From contig NZ_MKEQ01000001.1 of NCBI RefSeq assembly GCF_001875655.1, positions 434,001 to 498,000 of the forward strand: a stretch of 64,000 bases of DNA. Direction: 5' to 3'. Within the stretch, counting starts at the first letter, position 1, and each line of letters opens with the position of its first letter. Source of the DNA: Enterobacter hormaechei ATCC 49162 (GTDB taxonomy: Bacteria; Pseudomonadota; Gammaproteobacteria; Enterobacterales; Enterobacteriaceae). This document shows positions 24,915-35,539 of this stretch, one piece after another. Both the position numbers and the translations under genes were made by a program. The notes beneath the pieces were generated by a model. The model did no database searches, was not told the DNA's origin, and saw nothing but the letters and a program-made list of their open reading frames with translations.

Positions 24915-26126
24915 GTGCTGACAACTCTTATTTATCGAAGCCAGTTGAGCTTAACCTGTACCTCCGCAGCGTTAAGCGCGCTGGTTGAACAGGCCAGGAT
25001 CCGAAACACGGAGCAGGGCATTTCCGGCATTCTTCTCTCACGCGGTCATGACGTTCTGCAAATTCTTGAAGGCACGGAACAGAGCGTGGTCGCGCTTTTT
25101 AACACCATCCGTGCGGATGACCGGCATACCGGCGTGGTGGAGCTGATGCGCGATTACGGTCCGCGCAGACGTTTTGATAACGTGGGAATGCTGCTGTTTG
25201 ACCTGGACGTTGAGACCCCGAAAGCGGTTCTGGCGTCGGTTCTGCATTACAGCAAGCTGGAAAGCTATCTGACTTCTGAGGATCGGGTCTTCAAATTCAT
25301 TCAGACCTTTATTACCGGCAAAGCCGCGGTTCCACCCGCATCGGATTATGAGCCTGATAAATGGACGCTTTCGCCTGAGCGCGCCCCGTTTGGCGAAGGG
25401 TTAGGCCTGCTGGCGGGTCAGCCCTGTCAGTTTGCGCTGCAACCGATTATCGAGCCGTCCGAAGGCAAAATTAGCTCCCTTGAAGCGCTCATACGCGGAA
25501 ACGACGGCGGCAGCCCGGAGCATTTCTTCCGTAGTCTCGATCGCGAACAGATTTACCAGGTCGACCTGGAAACCAAAGCCTGGACCTTTGCGCTGGCACA
25601 AAAGCTGGGCATTGGCAGCCACAAACTGGCGGTGAACCTGCTGCCAATGTCGCTGGTCAACGTGCCGGGTGCGGTAGAGTTCCTGGTCACGCAGATCAAA
25701 AAGCACGGACTCCAGCCAGAGCAGGTGATCATTGAAGTCACTGAGAACGAGATGATCTCTGGTTTCAATCAGTTTAACAGCGCCATTAAACAGCTGCGTG
25801 CGGAAGGGGTTGGGCTGGCGATAGATGATTTTGGTTCCGGCTATGCCGGGCTGTCGCTGCTTACCCGGTTCCAGCCGGATAAGCTCAAAATCGACAGGGA
25901 GATCGTCAGCGATATCCACCTGAGCGGACCGAAGCAGGCGATTGTGAAGTCGATAATCAGCTGCTGCACCGATCTGGAAATTACGCTGGTCGCAGAAGGC
26001 ATAGAGAAGACAGAAGAGTGGTGCTGGCTTGAATCCGCCGGTATTCGCCGCTTCCAGGGCTTTTTGTTCGCCCGCCCGCTGCTCAACGGTGTGGGTGATA
26101 TCCACTGGCCCCATCGGCTGCGTTAA
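24915..26126 (+). CDS. blrP1: Blue-light-regulated c-di-GMP phosphodiesterase (BLUF-EAL, BlrP1 type)
   Basis: A 403-residue cytoplasmic protein. The BLUF photoreceptor domain (residues 1-95) has the flavin-contacting Tyr7, Asn31 and Gln49. The EAL domain starts near 165 and keeps the whole catalytic set: Glu190-Ala-Leu, Asn241, Glu274, Asp304-Asp305, Lys325, Glu361 and Gln381. It therefore looks active, like Klebsiella BlrP1, whose PGQPCQFALQ...EALIR stretch it shares. E. coli BluF has a degenerate EAL. The start is GTG, giving MLTTLIYRS as in both relatives, but no good ribosome site precedes it. No bluR-type regulator is adjacent. Confidence 0.88.
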   Translation: MLTTLIYRSQLSLTCTSAALSALVEQARIRNTEQGISGILLSRGHDVLQILEGTEQSVVALFNTIRADDRHTGVVELMRDYGPRRRFDNVGMLLFDLDVETPKAVLASVLHYSKLESYLTSEDRVFKFIQTFITGKAAVPPASDYEPDKWTLSPERAPFGEGLGLLAGQPCQFALQPIIEPSEGKISSLEALIRGNDGGSPEHFFRSLDREQIYQVDLETKAWTFALAQKLGIGSHKLAVNLLPMSLVNVPGAVEFLVTQIKKHGLQPEQVIIEVTENEMISGFNQFNSAIKQLRAEGVGLAIDDFGSGYAGLSLLTRFQPDKLKIDREIVSDIHLSGPKQAIVKSIISCCTDLEITLVAEGIEKTEEWCWLESAGIRRFQGFLFARPLLNGVGDIHWPHRLR

Positions 26127-26178
26127 GCAAATTTTCCCTCGCCATATTTCCCCGACACAATGCCTGTGCTTAAATGGC

Positions 26179-26190
26179 TAAACCGGTTTA
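26179..26190. promoter_or_regulatory. ScrR-type operator before scrK
   Basis: TAAACCGGTTTA is a perfect 12-base palindrome of the LacI-family type, 25 bases before the scrK start. The same sequence occurs twice upstream of scrY. Confidence 0.75.
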
Positions 26191-26214
26191 ACACGATTTA
26201 GCTAAGAAGGTGAT

Positions 26215-27111
26215 ATGGAGACGATCTGGGTACTTGGCGATGCAGTGGTGGATCTTCTGCCCGACGGAGAGGGCAAACTGCTGCGATGTCCGGGCGGCGC
26301 ACCGGCCAACGTTGCAGTGGGGATTGCGCGTCTGGGCGGCAAAAGTGCATTTATCGGTCGGGTGGGCGACGATCCCTTCGGCCGCTTTATGCAAAAAACG
26401 CTTGAGAATGAGAAAGTGAATACAGAACGGTTGCGACTGGATCCGCAGCATCGCACCTCTACGGTGGTGGTGGATCTTGATGATGACGGCGAACGGACCT
26501 TTACTTTTATGGTGCGCCCGAGCGCTGATCTGTTCCTCGATATTGCCGACCTCCCGCCATTTCGCGCGGGGGAGTGGCTGCACGTCTGCTCTATCGCGCT
26601 CAGCGCCGAACCCAGCCGTTCCGCGACGTTTCATGCGATGTCCGCGATCAGACAGGCGGGGGGATTCGTCAGCTTTGACCCGAATATTCGCGCCGATCTC
26701 TGGCACGATGAAGTGGAGTTGCGCCACTGTCTCGAGCGGGCATTAGCCTGTGCCGACGTGGTGAAAATCTCGGTGGAAGAGCTGGGGTTCTTAACCGGGA
26801 ATGCGCAGGTCCATGAGGGGCTGGCGGCGCTGATGCGCACCTGTCCGGCCAGGCTGGTGCTGGTGACGCAGGGAAAAGAGGGCGTAACCGCCTGGCAGGA
26901 AGGTACGTTGACGCACTATCCTGCATCGCCCGTGGAATGCGTTGATACCACCGGCGCGGGGGATGCTTTCGTCGCCGGACTGCTGTTCGGTCTTGCACAT
27001 GATGGCGAAGCCCGTCTCTCAGAGGTCATCACGCTGGCGCAGCGCTGCGGGGCGCTGGCCACAACCGCAAAAGGGGCAATGACCGCGCTGCCTTACCATC
27101 ACGAACTGTAA
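26215..27111 (+). CDS. scrK: Fructokinase ScrK
   Basis: A 298-residue PfkB-family sugar kinase. It has GGAPANVAVGIARLGG near residues 25-40 and the C-terminal anion-hole motif DTTGAGDAFVAGL near 243 with the catalytic Asp. It phosphorylates the free fructose released when ScrB splits sucrose-6-phosphate. AAGG lies before the ATG. It is the first gene of the scr locus, has its own operator, and is followed by a hairpin, so it forms a separate transcription unit from scrYAB. Confidence 0.93.
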   Translation: METIWVLGDAVVDLLPDGEGKLLRCPGGAPANVAVGIARLGGKSAFIGRVGDDPFGRFMQKTLENEKVNTERLRLDPQHRTSTVVVDLDDDGERTFTFMVRPSADLFLDIADLPPFRAGEWLHVCSIALSAEPSRSATFHAMSAIRQAGGFVSFDPNIRADLWHDEVELRHCLERALACADVVKISVEELGFLTGNAQVHEGLAALMRTCPARLVLVTQGKEGVTAWQEGTLTHYPASPVECVDTTGAGDAFVAGLLFGLAHDGEARLSEVITLAQRCGALATTAKGAMTALPYHHEL

Positions 27112-27118
27112 TTCATCC

Positions 27119-27144
27119 TTCAGGCCGTCGTCCGACGGCCTGAA
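27119..27144 (+). terminator. Hairpin after scrK
   Basis: TTCAGGCCGTC and GACGGCCTGAA pair over a 4-base loop, eight bases after the scrK stop. Only TTGTCG follows, so it is a weak intrinsic terminator or a read-through attenuator between scrK and scrY. Confidence 0.6.
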
Positions 27145-27164
27145 TTGTCGCCTCGATCACACTT

Positions 27165-27180
27165 ACTAAAACGGTTTAGC
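27165..27180. promoter_or_regulatory. ScrR-type operator, distal, before scrY
   Basis: ACTAAAACGGTTTAGC, an imperfect version of the AAACCGGTTT palindrome, lies 100 bases before scrY. A half-site (CGGTTTAG) occurs at 27208-27215 as well. Confidence 0.65.
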
Positions 27181-27224
27181 AAAAAACGTTGCCGATCCAA
27201 AATTCGGCGGTTTAGTATCAACAA

Positions 27225-27240
27225 CCTAAACCGGTTTAGC
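27225..27240. promoter_or_regulatory. ScrR-type operator, proximal, before scrY
   Basis: CCTAAACCGGTTTAGC holds a perfect 12-base palindrome with flanking matches. Its centre is 60 bases from the distal operator, so a looped repressor complex is possible. Confidence 0.75.
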
Positions 27241-27268
27241 AATTTAGCACTTTCACTGTAATTTTTAG

Positions 27269-28798
<1,530 letters not shown>

Positions 28799-28805
28799 CC
28801 CTTCA

Positions 28806-28826
28806 CGCTCCCGCACCGCGGGGGCG
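28806..28826 (+). other. Hairpin between scrY and scrA
   Basis: CGCTCCCGC (28806-28814) and GCGGGGGCG (28818-28826) pair over a 3-base loop with one G-T pair, then TTTC. In the 66-base gap it may protect the scrY part of the message or reduce read-through, giving more porin than permease. Confidence 0.5.
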
Positions 28827-28864
28827 TTTCGAACATCATAAAAAGAGGTCAGGAAGAGGTATCT

Positions 28865-30235
28865 ATGGATTTTAATCATATTGCGCGCGAGCTTATTCCG
28901 CTGCTCGGTGGCAAAGAGAACATTGCCAGCGCAGCACACTGCGCCACGCGCCTTCGTCTGGTGCTGGTCGACGATGCGCTTGCCGACCAGCAGGCCATCG
29001 GTCAGGTTGAAGGCGTGAAAGGCTGTTTCCGAAACGCCGGGCAGATGCAGGTGATCTTCGGCACCGGGGTGGTGAATAAGGTTTACGCGGCGTTTATTCA
29101 GGCGGCAGGGATTAGCGAGTCCAGTAAATCGGAAGCGGCGGATATTGCAGCCCGCAAGCTGAACCCGTTCCAGCGTATCGCGCGTTTGCTCTCCAACATC
29201 TTCGTGCCGATTATCCCGGCGATCGTGGCCTCGGGTCTGCTGATGGGGCTGCTCGGGATGGTAAAAACCTACGGCTGGGTTAATCCGGATAACGCACTCT
29301 ATATCATGCTGGATATGTGCAGCTCGGCGGCGTTTATCATTCTGCCGATCCTGATTGGCTTCACCGCCGCGCGGGAGTTTGGCGGCAACCCCTATCTGGG
29401 GGCAACGCTCGGCGGCATTCTGACGCACCCGGCGCTGACCAACGCCTGGGGCGTGGCGTCCGGCTTCCACACCATGAACTTCTTCGGTCTTGAAATCGCC
29501 ATGATTGGCTATCAGGGAACCGTCTTCCCGGTGCTGCTGGCGGTGTGGTTTATGAGCATTGTGGAAAAACAGCTGCGCCGGGCGATACCGGATGCGTTAG
29601 ATCTTATCCTGACGCCGTTCCTGACCGTCGTTATCTCCGGCTTCATCGCGTTGTTGATTATTGGCCCCGCGGGGCGCGCGCTGGGCGACGGGATCTCCTT
29701 CATTCTCAGTACCCTGATTGCCCACGCAGGCTGGCTGGCCGGGCTGTTGTTTGGCGGGCTGTACTCGGTGATTGTCATTACCGGTATTCACCATAGCTTT
29801 CACGCCATCGAAGCCGGGCTGCTGGGTAACCCGTCGATTGGCGTTAACTTCCTGCTGCCGATCTGGGCGATGGCGAACGTAGCGCAGGGCGGGGCGTGTC
29901 TGGCGGTGTGGTTCAAAACCCGTGATGCGAAAATCAAAGCCATTACCTTACCGTCGGCGTTTTCCGCGATGCTGGGCATCACCGAAGCGGCGATTTTTGG
30001 TATCAACCTGCGTTTCGTGAAGCCGTTTATCGCGGCGCTGATTGGTGGTGCCGCGGGCGGTGCCTGGGTGGTGTCGGTGCATGTCTACATGACCGCCGTT
30101 GGGCTGACGGCGCTTCCCGGCATGGCGATCGTCCAGGCCAGCTCGCTGCTCAACTATATTATCGGCATGGTGATTGCCTTTGGCGTGGCGTTCACCGTCT
30201 CTCTGCTGCTGAAATATAAGACGGACTCTGAATAA
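28865..30235 (+). CDS. scrA: Sucrose PTS enzyme IIBC (ScrA)
   Basis: A 456-residue permease that imports and phosphorylates sucrose to sucrose-6-phosphate. The N-terminal IIB domain carries the phosphorylated Cys26 in AAHCATRLRLVL. The IIC domain (from about residue 105) has roughly ten membrane segments and the conserved GITEAAIFGINLR motif near 375. There is no IIA domain, so it relies on the glucose-type IIA (Crr) encoded elsewhere. The TAA stop overlaps the scrB start by one base (TAATG), so the two are coupled. Confidence 0.95.
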   Translation: MDFNHIARELIPLLGGKENIASAAHCATRLRLVLVDDALADQQAIGQVEGVKGCFRNAGQMQVIFGTGVVNKVYAAFIQAAGISESSKSEAADIAARKLNPFQRIARLLSNIFVPIIPAIVASGLLMGLLGMVKTYGWVNPDNALYIMLDMCSSAAFIILPILIGFTAAREFGGNPYLGATLGGILTHPALTNAWGVASGFHTMNFFGLEIAMIGYQGTVFPVLLAVWFMSIVEKQLRRAIPDALDLILTPFLTVVISGFIALLIIGPAGRALGDGISFILSTLIAHAGWLAGLLFGGLYSVIVITGIHHSFHAIEAGLLGNPSIGVNFLLPIWAMANVAQGGACLAVWFKTRDAKIKAITLPSAFSAMLGITEAAIFGINLRFVKPFIAALIGGAAGGAWVVSVHVYMTAVGLTALPGMAIVQASSLLNYIIGMVIAFGVAFTVSLLLKYKTDSE

Positions 30236-31641
30236 TGACGTTAACTTCCCGCTGGCCTGCCGTGTTGCAGGCCGTTATGCAAGGCCAGCCCCGTGCGCTG
30301 GCGGACAGCCATTATCCGCAGTGGCATCCCGCGCCGGTGACGGGGTTGATGAACGATCCGAACGGATTTATCTGGTTCGCCGGACGCTACCATCTGTTTT
30401 ATCAGTGGAACCCGCTGGGCTGCGACCATCGCTATAAGTGCTGGGGACACTGGAGCTCAGCAGATCTGGTGCACTGGCAGCACGAACCAATGGCGCTGAT
30501 GCCCGACGAAGAGTACGACCGCAACGGCTGTTACTCCGGCAGCGCCGTGGATAACAACGGCGTGCTGACCCTGTGCTACACCGGTAACGTTAAGTTTGAC
30601 GATGGTGGCCGCACCGCCTGGCAGTGTCTGGCGGTGCAAAATGACGATGGCACGTTTGCCAAACTGGGGCCGGTATTGCCCCTGCCGGACGGGTACACCG
30701 GGCACGTTCGGGATCCGAAAGTGTGGCGCCATGACGGGCGGTGGCACATGGTGCTTGGCGCGCAGGACCGGCAAAAGCGCGGCAAAGTGCTGCTGTTTAC
30801 GTCAGCCGATTTGCACACCTGGGCGTCCTGCGGCGAAATCGCCGGTCACGGCGTCAACGGACTCACGGACGCGGGCTATATGTGGGAGTGCCCGGATCTG
30901 TTTGCGCTGGATGGCACACACGTCTTGATCTGCTGCCCACAAGGGCTGGCGCGCGAACCGCATCGCTATCTCAATACCTTTCCGGCAGTCTGGATGAGTG
31001 GGGCATTTGATTATCAAACGTCTGCATTTGCGCACGGCGAACTGCATGAGCTTGACGCCGGTTTCGAATTTTACGCGCCGCAAACCACGGTGGCAGAAGA
31101 TGGCCGCCGCATCCTCATTGGCTGGATGGGCGTGCCGGACGGCGAGGAGATGCTCCAGCCTACGCGGGCGCACGGCTGGATCCACCAGATGACCTGTCCA
31201 CGGGAGCTGCGCTACCGCGACGGTAAGCTCTGGCAAACGCCGGTACGTGAGCTGGAAACGCTGCGCGAGAGTGAACATCACTGGCAGGGCCGCGCCGACG
31301 CTGCGCCGGAACTGGATGGGGCACGCCTTGAGTTTGAACTGAGCACTTCACGCGTGAATGTGGATTTTGCCGGTGCGTTGCGTCTGGTTGTGGATGACGA
31401 GGGGCTACGTCTGGAACGCGCCAGCCTGAAAACCGGAGAGACGTTGACCCGCTACTGGCGGGGCCATGTTCATCATTTACGCGTCTTGTGTGACCGTTCC
31501 AGCGTCGAAATTTTCATCAATCACGGTGAAGGCGTCATGAGCAGCCGCTATTTTCCTGACCATCCGGCTCAGGTGCGCTTCGAAGGTGCGTCCGACATCA
31601 CATTACGCTACTGGTCGCTGCGCAGCTGCATGATAGAATAG
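30235..31641 (+). CDS. scrB: Sucrose-6-phosphate hydrolase (ScrB)
   Basis: A 468-residue glycoside hydrolase of family 32 that cleaves sucrose-6-phosphate to glucose-6-phosphate and fructose. The catalytic nucleophile is Asp41 in MNDPNGF, the transition-state stabiliser is in RDP (159-161) and the acid/base is Glu218 in WECPDLF. A C-terminal beta-sandwich begins near residue 330. It is cytoplasmic, coupled to scrA, and followed by scrR after 28 bases. Confidence 0.95.
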   Translation: MTLTSRWPAVLQAVMQGQPRALADSHYPQWHPAPVTGLMNDPNGFIWFAGRYHLFYQWNPLGCDHRYKCWGHWSSADLVHWQHEPMALMPDEEYDRNGCYSGSAVDNNGVLTLCYTGNVKFDDGGRTAWQCLAVQNDDGTFAKLGPVLPLPDGYTGHVRDPKVWRHDGRWHMVLGAQDRQKRGKVLLFTSADLHTWASCGEIAGHGVNGLTDAGYMWECPDLFALDGTHVLICCPQGLAREPHRYLNTFPAVWMSGAFDYQTSAFAHGELHELDAGFEFYAPQTTVAEDGRRILIGWMGVPDGEEMLQPTRAHGWIHQMTCPRELRYRDGKLWQTPVRELETLRESEHHWQGRADAAPELDGARLEFELSTSRVNVDFAGALRLVVDDEGLRLERASLKTGETLTRYWRGHVHHLRVLCDRSSVEIFINHGEGVMSSRYFPDHPAQVRFEGASDITLRYWSLRSCMIE

Positions 31642-31669
31642 TGGTTTTGGCAGCCGGAACTAAGTCGTT

Positions 31670-32686
31670 GTGAGAAAAACAAAACGCGTCACCATTAAAG
31701 ATATCGCGGCGCTGGCGGGGGTATCAAAAGCCACCGCCAGTCTGGTTCTGAACGGCCGCAGCAAAGAGCTTCGGGTGGCGGAGGAGACGCGCGAGCGCGT
31801 GCTGGCGATTGCCAAAGAACATCATTATCAGCCCAGTATTCACGCCCGTTCGCTGCGGGATAACCGCAGCCACACCATTGGTCTGGTGGTGCCGGAAATC
31901 ACCAACTACGGGTTTGCCGTTTTTTCCCATGAGCTGGAGACTCTCTGCCGCGAGGCGGGTGTTCAGCTGCTGATCTCCTGTAGCGATGAAAATCCGGGCC
32001 AGGAGACGGTGGTGGTCAATAACATGGTGGCCCGTCAGGTGGACGGGCTGATTGTCGCCTCCAGCATGCTCAACGACGCGGACTATCAAAAGCTGAGCGA
32101 ACAGTTGCCCGTGGTGCTCTTTGACCGTCATATGAACGACAGCTCTCTGCCGCTGGTCCTCACCGATTCGATTACCCCAACCGCCACTCTGGTGGCCGAC
32201 ATCGCCCGCCAGCATCCGGATGAGTTCTACTTCCTCGGCGGGCAGCCGCGGCTTTCCCCGACGCGTGACCGTCTGGAAGGGTTTAAGCAGGGGCTGCGCG
32301 ATGCCAACGTCGAGTTACGTCCGGAGTGGATCATTCATGGTAATTACCATCCCAGCTCCGGCTATGAAATGTTTGCCGAGCTTTGCGCGCGTCTGGGCCG
32401 TCCGCCAAAAGCTCTCTTTACCGCCGCCTGCGGTCTGCTGGAAGGGGTGTTGCGCTATATGGGGCAACATAACCTGTTGCAAAGCGATATACGTCTGGCC
32501 AGCTTCGACGATCACTATCTCTATGATTCTCTGACCATTCCTGTCGATACCGTTCGTCAGGATAACCGACAGCTCGCCTGGCACTGCTTTGATCTGATTG
32601 GCAAACTGATTGAAGGGGAAACGCCGGAGCCGATCCAGCGTAAGCTGGATGCCACTCTGCAACGGCGATATAAGGCTGCCAAGTGA
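31670..32686 (+). CDS. scrR: LacI-family sucrose operon repressor ScrR
   Basis: A 338-residue LacI/GalR-family repressor. The DNA-binding head reads [23 protein letters not shown] (residues 8-30), with hinge helix near 50-60, and a FruR-like sugar-binding core follows ([15 protein letters not shown]). In the known systems ScrR is released by fructose or fructose-1-phosphate. The start is GTG at 31670 with a weak ribosome site. It is probably transcribed with scrB, and its targets are the operators at 26179, 27165 and 27225. No operator is seen at scrR itself. Confidence 0.93.
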   Translation: MRKTKRVTIKDIAALAGVSKATASLVLNGRSKELRVAEETRERVLAIAKEHHYQPSIHARSLRDNRSHTIGLVVPEITNYGFAVFSHELETLCREAGVQLLISCSDENPGQETVVVNNMVARQVDGLIVASSMLNDADYQKLSEQLPVVLFDRHMNDSSLPLVLTDSITPTATLVADIARQHPDEFYFLGGQPRLSPTRDRLEGFKQGLRDANVELRPEWIIHGNYHPSSGYEMFAELCARLGRPPKALFTAACGLLEGVLRYMGQHNLLQSDIRLASFDDHYLYDSLTIPVDTVRQDNRQLAWHCFDLIGKLIEGETPEPIQRKLDATLQRRYKAAK

Positions 32687-32723
32687 CAGTGTAACGTTTC
32701 CTGGATACATCAATAACTTTAAT

Positions 32724-32750
32724 TAATTAAAGATCTGATTCAGCCGATAA
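32724..32750 (+). promoter_or_regulatory. Sigma-28 (FliA) promoter of the chemoreceptor gene
   Basis: The -10 element GCCGATAA at 32743-32750 is a perfect FliA match. The -35 is TAAT (consensus TAAA) at the correct 15-base spacing. It lies 31 bases before the chemoreceptor start, making that gene a late flagellar-class gene. Confidence 0.8.
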
Positions 32751-32781
32751 CCAAAGGGAAATTATATCCCTGAGGTGTGTT

Positions 32782-34332
32782 ATGTCGTTGAAAAAATCAT
32801 CCCTGATTATCCTGTTTTCCCTGCTTTTCTTCTTTGTGGCCAGCATCCTTACCAGCGTTGGGCTCATCATTAAAAGTAATAATTCGCTGGATAATGTGAA
32901 CAAAGAAATTCAGGTAGTTCTGTCCATTATTGACCCCATTAACCACAGCCGTACCCTGCGCGTCAGGGTCATGGAGTATGTGAAGATGGTGGAAGCGGGG
33001 GACGCCACCGACTCGTCTGCAAAACTGGCTTCGGTTAAAGAGGCGCTGACCAAAGCCGATAGTGCATTTTCGGCGTTTATGGCCTCGCCGCGTTTGCCGG
33101 ATGAAGCCCCGCTGGTCGCTGCCTACCAGGAGGCGTGGCAAAACTACCGTAATCAGGGACTCGCGCCCCTGATTGCCGCTGCCGCCGCCCATGATGTGTC
33201 GCGTTTCAACGCCCTTATTCCCGTGGTGTCTCAACTCGATCGCCAATATGAAATTGTGCTCGACCAGGTTCTCTCCGTTCACCAGAAATATGCCAAAACG
33301 CTGAACGAGGATGCGAGTCGGAATTTCGTTTCGGGTCTGGTCATCATCGCCTGCATTGCGGTGCTGTTTGTGGTGGTGATCTTTGCCGTCAGCCTGCTGA
33401 TGAAACGCGTGGTGTTTGCGCCGGTGAACCTGGCGCGCGAGCACTGTCGCCAGATTGCGGACGGGAAGCTGGACGTACCGGTACCGGTCAAGCGTGATTC
33501 CGGGAATGAAATCGATCACCTGATGTCCTCGATGGAGCAGATGCGCCAGGCGCTGCTCTCCACCATTTCTCAGGTGCGCGATGCCAGCCACACCGTGACG
33601 CATGCGGCGCAGGAAATTGCCTCCGGCAATATCGACCTGGCTTCCCGTACCGAGCAACAGGCTTCGGCCCTGACCCAGACGGCCGCCAGCATGGAAGAGC
33701 TGAGCGCGACGGTGGCGAATAACACCGACAACGTTTTCCAGGCCGGTAAGCTGGTGCAGGATGCTGTAAAAAATGCCCATACCGGCGAAGCGGTAACCCG
33801 CGAAGTTATCGAAACGATGAATACTATCGCGTCCAATTCGAAGCGCATTGAGGACATCACCAGCGTTATCAACAGCATTGCTTTCCAGACCAACATTCTG
33901 GCACTGAACGCGGCCGTTGAAGCGGCGCGTGCCGGTACCCAGGGGCGAGGATTTGCCGTGGTGGCGAGTGAAGTTCGCACTCTGGCACAGAAAAGCGCAG
34001 TGGCGGCGAAGGATATTGAAAGCCTTATTGCCCAGTCTGTTTCCAGCGTGAAAAAGGGTGCGGAACTGGTGAATCGTTCGGGAGAGGTGATTGATTCTAT
34101 TATCAGCTCTGTGAATAAAGTGAACACGCTGATGGAACAGATTTCCGTTGCCTCTGAAGAGCAGAGCCGCGGGATTGGTCAGGTTGGGCAGGCCGTAACG
34201 GAGATGGACGGCGTAACCCAGCAGAACGCGGCGCTGGTGCAGCAGTCCGCCGCTGCGGCCGCCTCGCTGGAGGAACAGGCGCAGCAGCTGTCGCAGAGTA
34301 TTTCGAGTTTCAGTTTGCCTGCGACGGCGTGA
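32782..34332 (+). CDS. Methyl-accepting chemotaxis protein
   Basis: A 516-residue chemoreceptor of the Tar/Tsr type. It has two membrane helices (residues 8-30 and 187-210) around a roughly 155-residue periplasmic four-helix ligand domain, then HAMP (about 210-265) and a signalling domain with the conserved tip [34 protein letters not shown] near 360-395. It ends SFSLPATA and so lacks the C-terminal NWETF-type tether for CheR/CheB, which means its adaptation depends on other receptors. The ligand is unknown; the position next to scr does not by itself imply sucrose. A sigma-28 promoter precedes it and a terminator follows. Confidence 0.92.
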   Translation: MSLKKSSLIILFSLLFFFVASILTSVGLIIKSNNSLDNVNKEIQVVLSIIDPINHSRTLRVRVMEYVKMVEAGDATDSSAKLASVKEALTKADSAFSAFMASPRLPDEAPLVAAYQEAWQNYRNQGLAPLIAAAAAHDVSRFNALIPVVSQLDRQYEIVLDQVLSVHQKYAKTLNEDASRNFVSGLVIIACIAVLFVVVIFAVSLLMKRVVFAPVNLAREHCRQIADGKLDVPVPVKRDSGNEIDHLMSSMEQMRQALLSTISQVRDASHTVTHAAQEIASGNIDLASRTEQQASALTQTAASMEELSATVANNTDNVFQAGKLVQDAVKNAHTGEAVTREVIETMNTIASNSKRIEDITSVINSIAFQTNILALNAAVEAARAGTQGRGFAVVASEVRTLAQKSAVAAKDIESLIAQSVSSVKKGAELVNRSGEVIDSIISSVNKVNTLMEQISVASEEQSRGIGQVGQAVTEMDGVTQQNAALVQQSAAAAASLEEQAQQLSQSISSFSLPATA

Positions 34333-34342
34333 TGTTCAGAGA

Positions 34343-34363
34343 GGCTCCTGATGGAGCCTTTTT
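34343..34363 (+). terminator. Intrinsic terminator of the chemoreceptor gene
   Basis: GGCTCC-TGAT-GGAGCC followed by TTTTT, ten bases after the stop. Confidence 0.88.
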
Positions 34364-34521
34364 AATATCTGCATGTAGCCGCTGCACAATCTCCTTCAGC
34401 CAATACGGTTAACCATACAAACCCGTCATTACATAAATTTTATCTTTCCCCGGCAATATTTCTATTCCTCATTCGTCTACCTCATCAGAGATCATACTCA
34501 TTCAACGTAAACGAGGTACAC

Positions 34522-34935
34522 ATGAGAAATTTTGATATGCATGGAAAAGGTCACGGGCGTGGTTTGGGCCGCCATCGTACGGGCAAGGGCATCGTGATTG
34601 GCGCAGTCCTGTTTGTGGTGCTTGGCCTGCTGGTCATGTCCCTGTGGAACGCGTTACTCCCGGCCATCCTGGGGGTTAAAGCCATTGGCTTCTGGCAGGC
34701 TCTGGGGATCCTGCTGCTGAGCCGCATTCTTTTCGGTGGGCTGGGTTTTCGTCCGGGCATGTTCGGTGCACACCGCCGTATGCACGAACAATGGATGAAT
34801 ATGAGCCCCGAACAACGTGAGGCCTTCATTCAGCAGCGTCGGGCAGGATTTGGGCGCCACGGCCATTGCCGGTGGCACGACGGCCGGGATGAGAAGCGAG
34901 ATGATAACGCTGCGAAAGCGCCGGAAGCCGAGTGA
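34522..34935 (+). CDS. Small His/Arg-rich membrane protein coupled to a sigma factor
   Basis: A 137-residue protein I do not recognise by name. The N-terminus (1-22) is rich in Gly, His and Arg. Two membrane segments lie near 23-46 and 50-74. The C-terminal part (about 85-137) reads MHEQWMNMSPEQREAFIQQRR then HGHCRWHDGRDEK, and resembles the MSPEQR segment found in CpxP/Spy-like proteins and in some anti-sigma or metal-sensing proteins. Its stop overlaps the GTG start of the sigma-factor gene (GTGA), so both are translated together. A role as partner or anti-sigma factor is inferred from this coupling only. His/Cys content suggests metal or redox sensing. Confidence 0.6.
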   Translation: MRNFDMHGKGHGRGLGRHRTGKGIVIGAVLFVVLGLLVMSLWNALLPAILGVKAIGFWQALGILLLSRILFGGLGFRPGMFGAHRRMHEQWMNMSPEQREAFIQQRRAGFGRHGHCRWHDGRDEKRDDNAAKAPEAE

Positions 34936-35498
34936 GCAATATGAAAGCCGGTGAGGCGGGGGAATCATTACTGATCTCGGCACTCAATGCCTGCCGCGCG
35001 CGGCTAAAAGCCTTCATTCGCGGACGGACTGCGGTTCGTGATGATGTCGATGATATTCTTCAGGAAGTGACCTGGCAGTTGATGAAAGTGGAACAGCCGG
35101 TCGAGAACGTCGCCGCCTGGCTGTTTCGCGCTGCACGAAATGAGATGATCGACCGGGCGCGAAAAAAGCACGAGGTTTCACTGCCGGGGTACCTGACAGC
35201 AGATGAGGAGGACTTTCCGGAACAGGAGATTGCAGAGACGTTATTCGGCGTACCGCAAACGCCGGAGGAGGAGTATCTCAACATGCTGCTATGGGAAGAG
35301 TTGGGGCAAGCCCTGTCGGAACTGCCGCCACCTCAGCGCGAGGTGTTTGAAAAAACGGAATTTGAGGGCTACAGCATGAAGGTGCTGGCAGAGGAAACAG
35401 GCGACAGTGTGCAGGCGTTATTATCCCGCAAACACAAAGCCGTGCGATTTTTGCGTAGTCGCCTCAAGGATATTTATGAAGCGTTGACAGGGCAATAA
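34932..35498 (+). CDS. ECF-type RNA polymerase sigma factor
   Basis: A 188-residue sigma-70-family protein with only regions 2 and 4, the ECF layout. Region 2 is at about residues 30-80 (DDVDDILQEVTWQLMK, then VAAWLFRAARNEMIDRARKK). Region 4 is at about 130-180 (LPPPQREVFEKTEFEGYSMKVLAEETGDSVQALLSRKHKAVRFLR). It would direct polymerase to a small regulon. It is coupled to the upstream membrane protein gene and followed by dsbG after 41 bases, so envelope stress or redox is a plausible signal. GTG at 34932 is the likely start; an ATG three codons later is an alternative. No ECF group is assigned. Confidence 0.82.
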   Translation: MSNMKAGEAGESLLISALNACRARLKAFIRGRTAVRDDVDDILQEVTWQLMKVEQPVENVAAWLFRAARNEMIDRARKKHEVSLPGYLTADEEDFPEQEIAETLFGVPQTPEEEYLNMLLWEELGQALSELPPPQREVFEKTEFEGYSMKVLAEETGDSVQALLSRKHKAVRFLRSRLKDIYEALTGQ

Positions 35499-35539
35499 AC
35501 TTCGACCACTCTGAAAAACAATATTTTAAAGGGGTCGTT

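Noticed and set aside
24915..26126. Naming the BLUF-EAL gene bluF
   Set aside because: E. coli BluF has a degenerate EAL and lies beside bluR; this protein has a complete catalytic set and closer wording to Klebsiella BlrP1.
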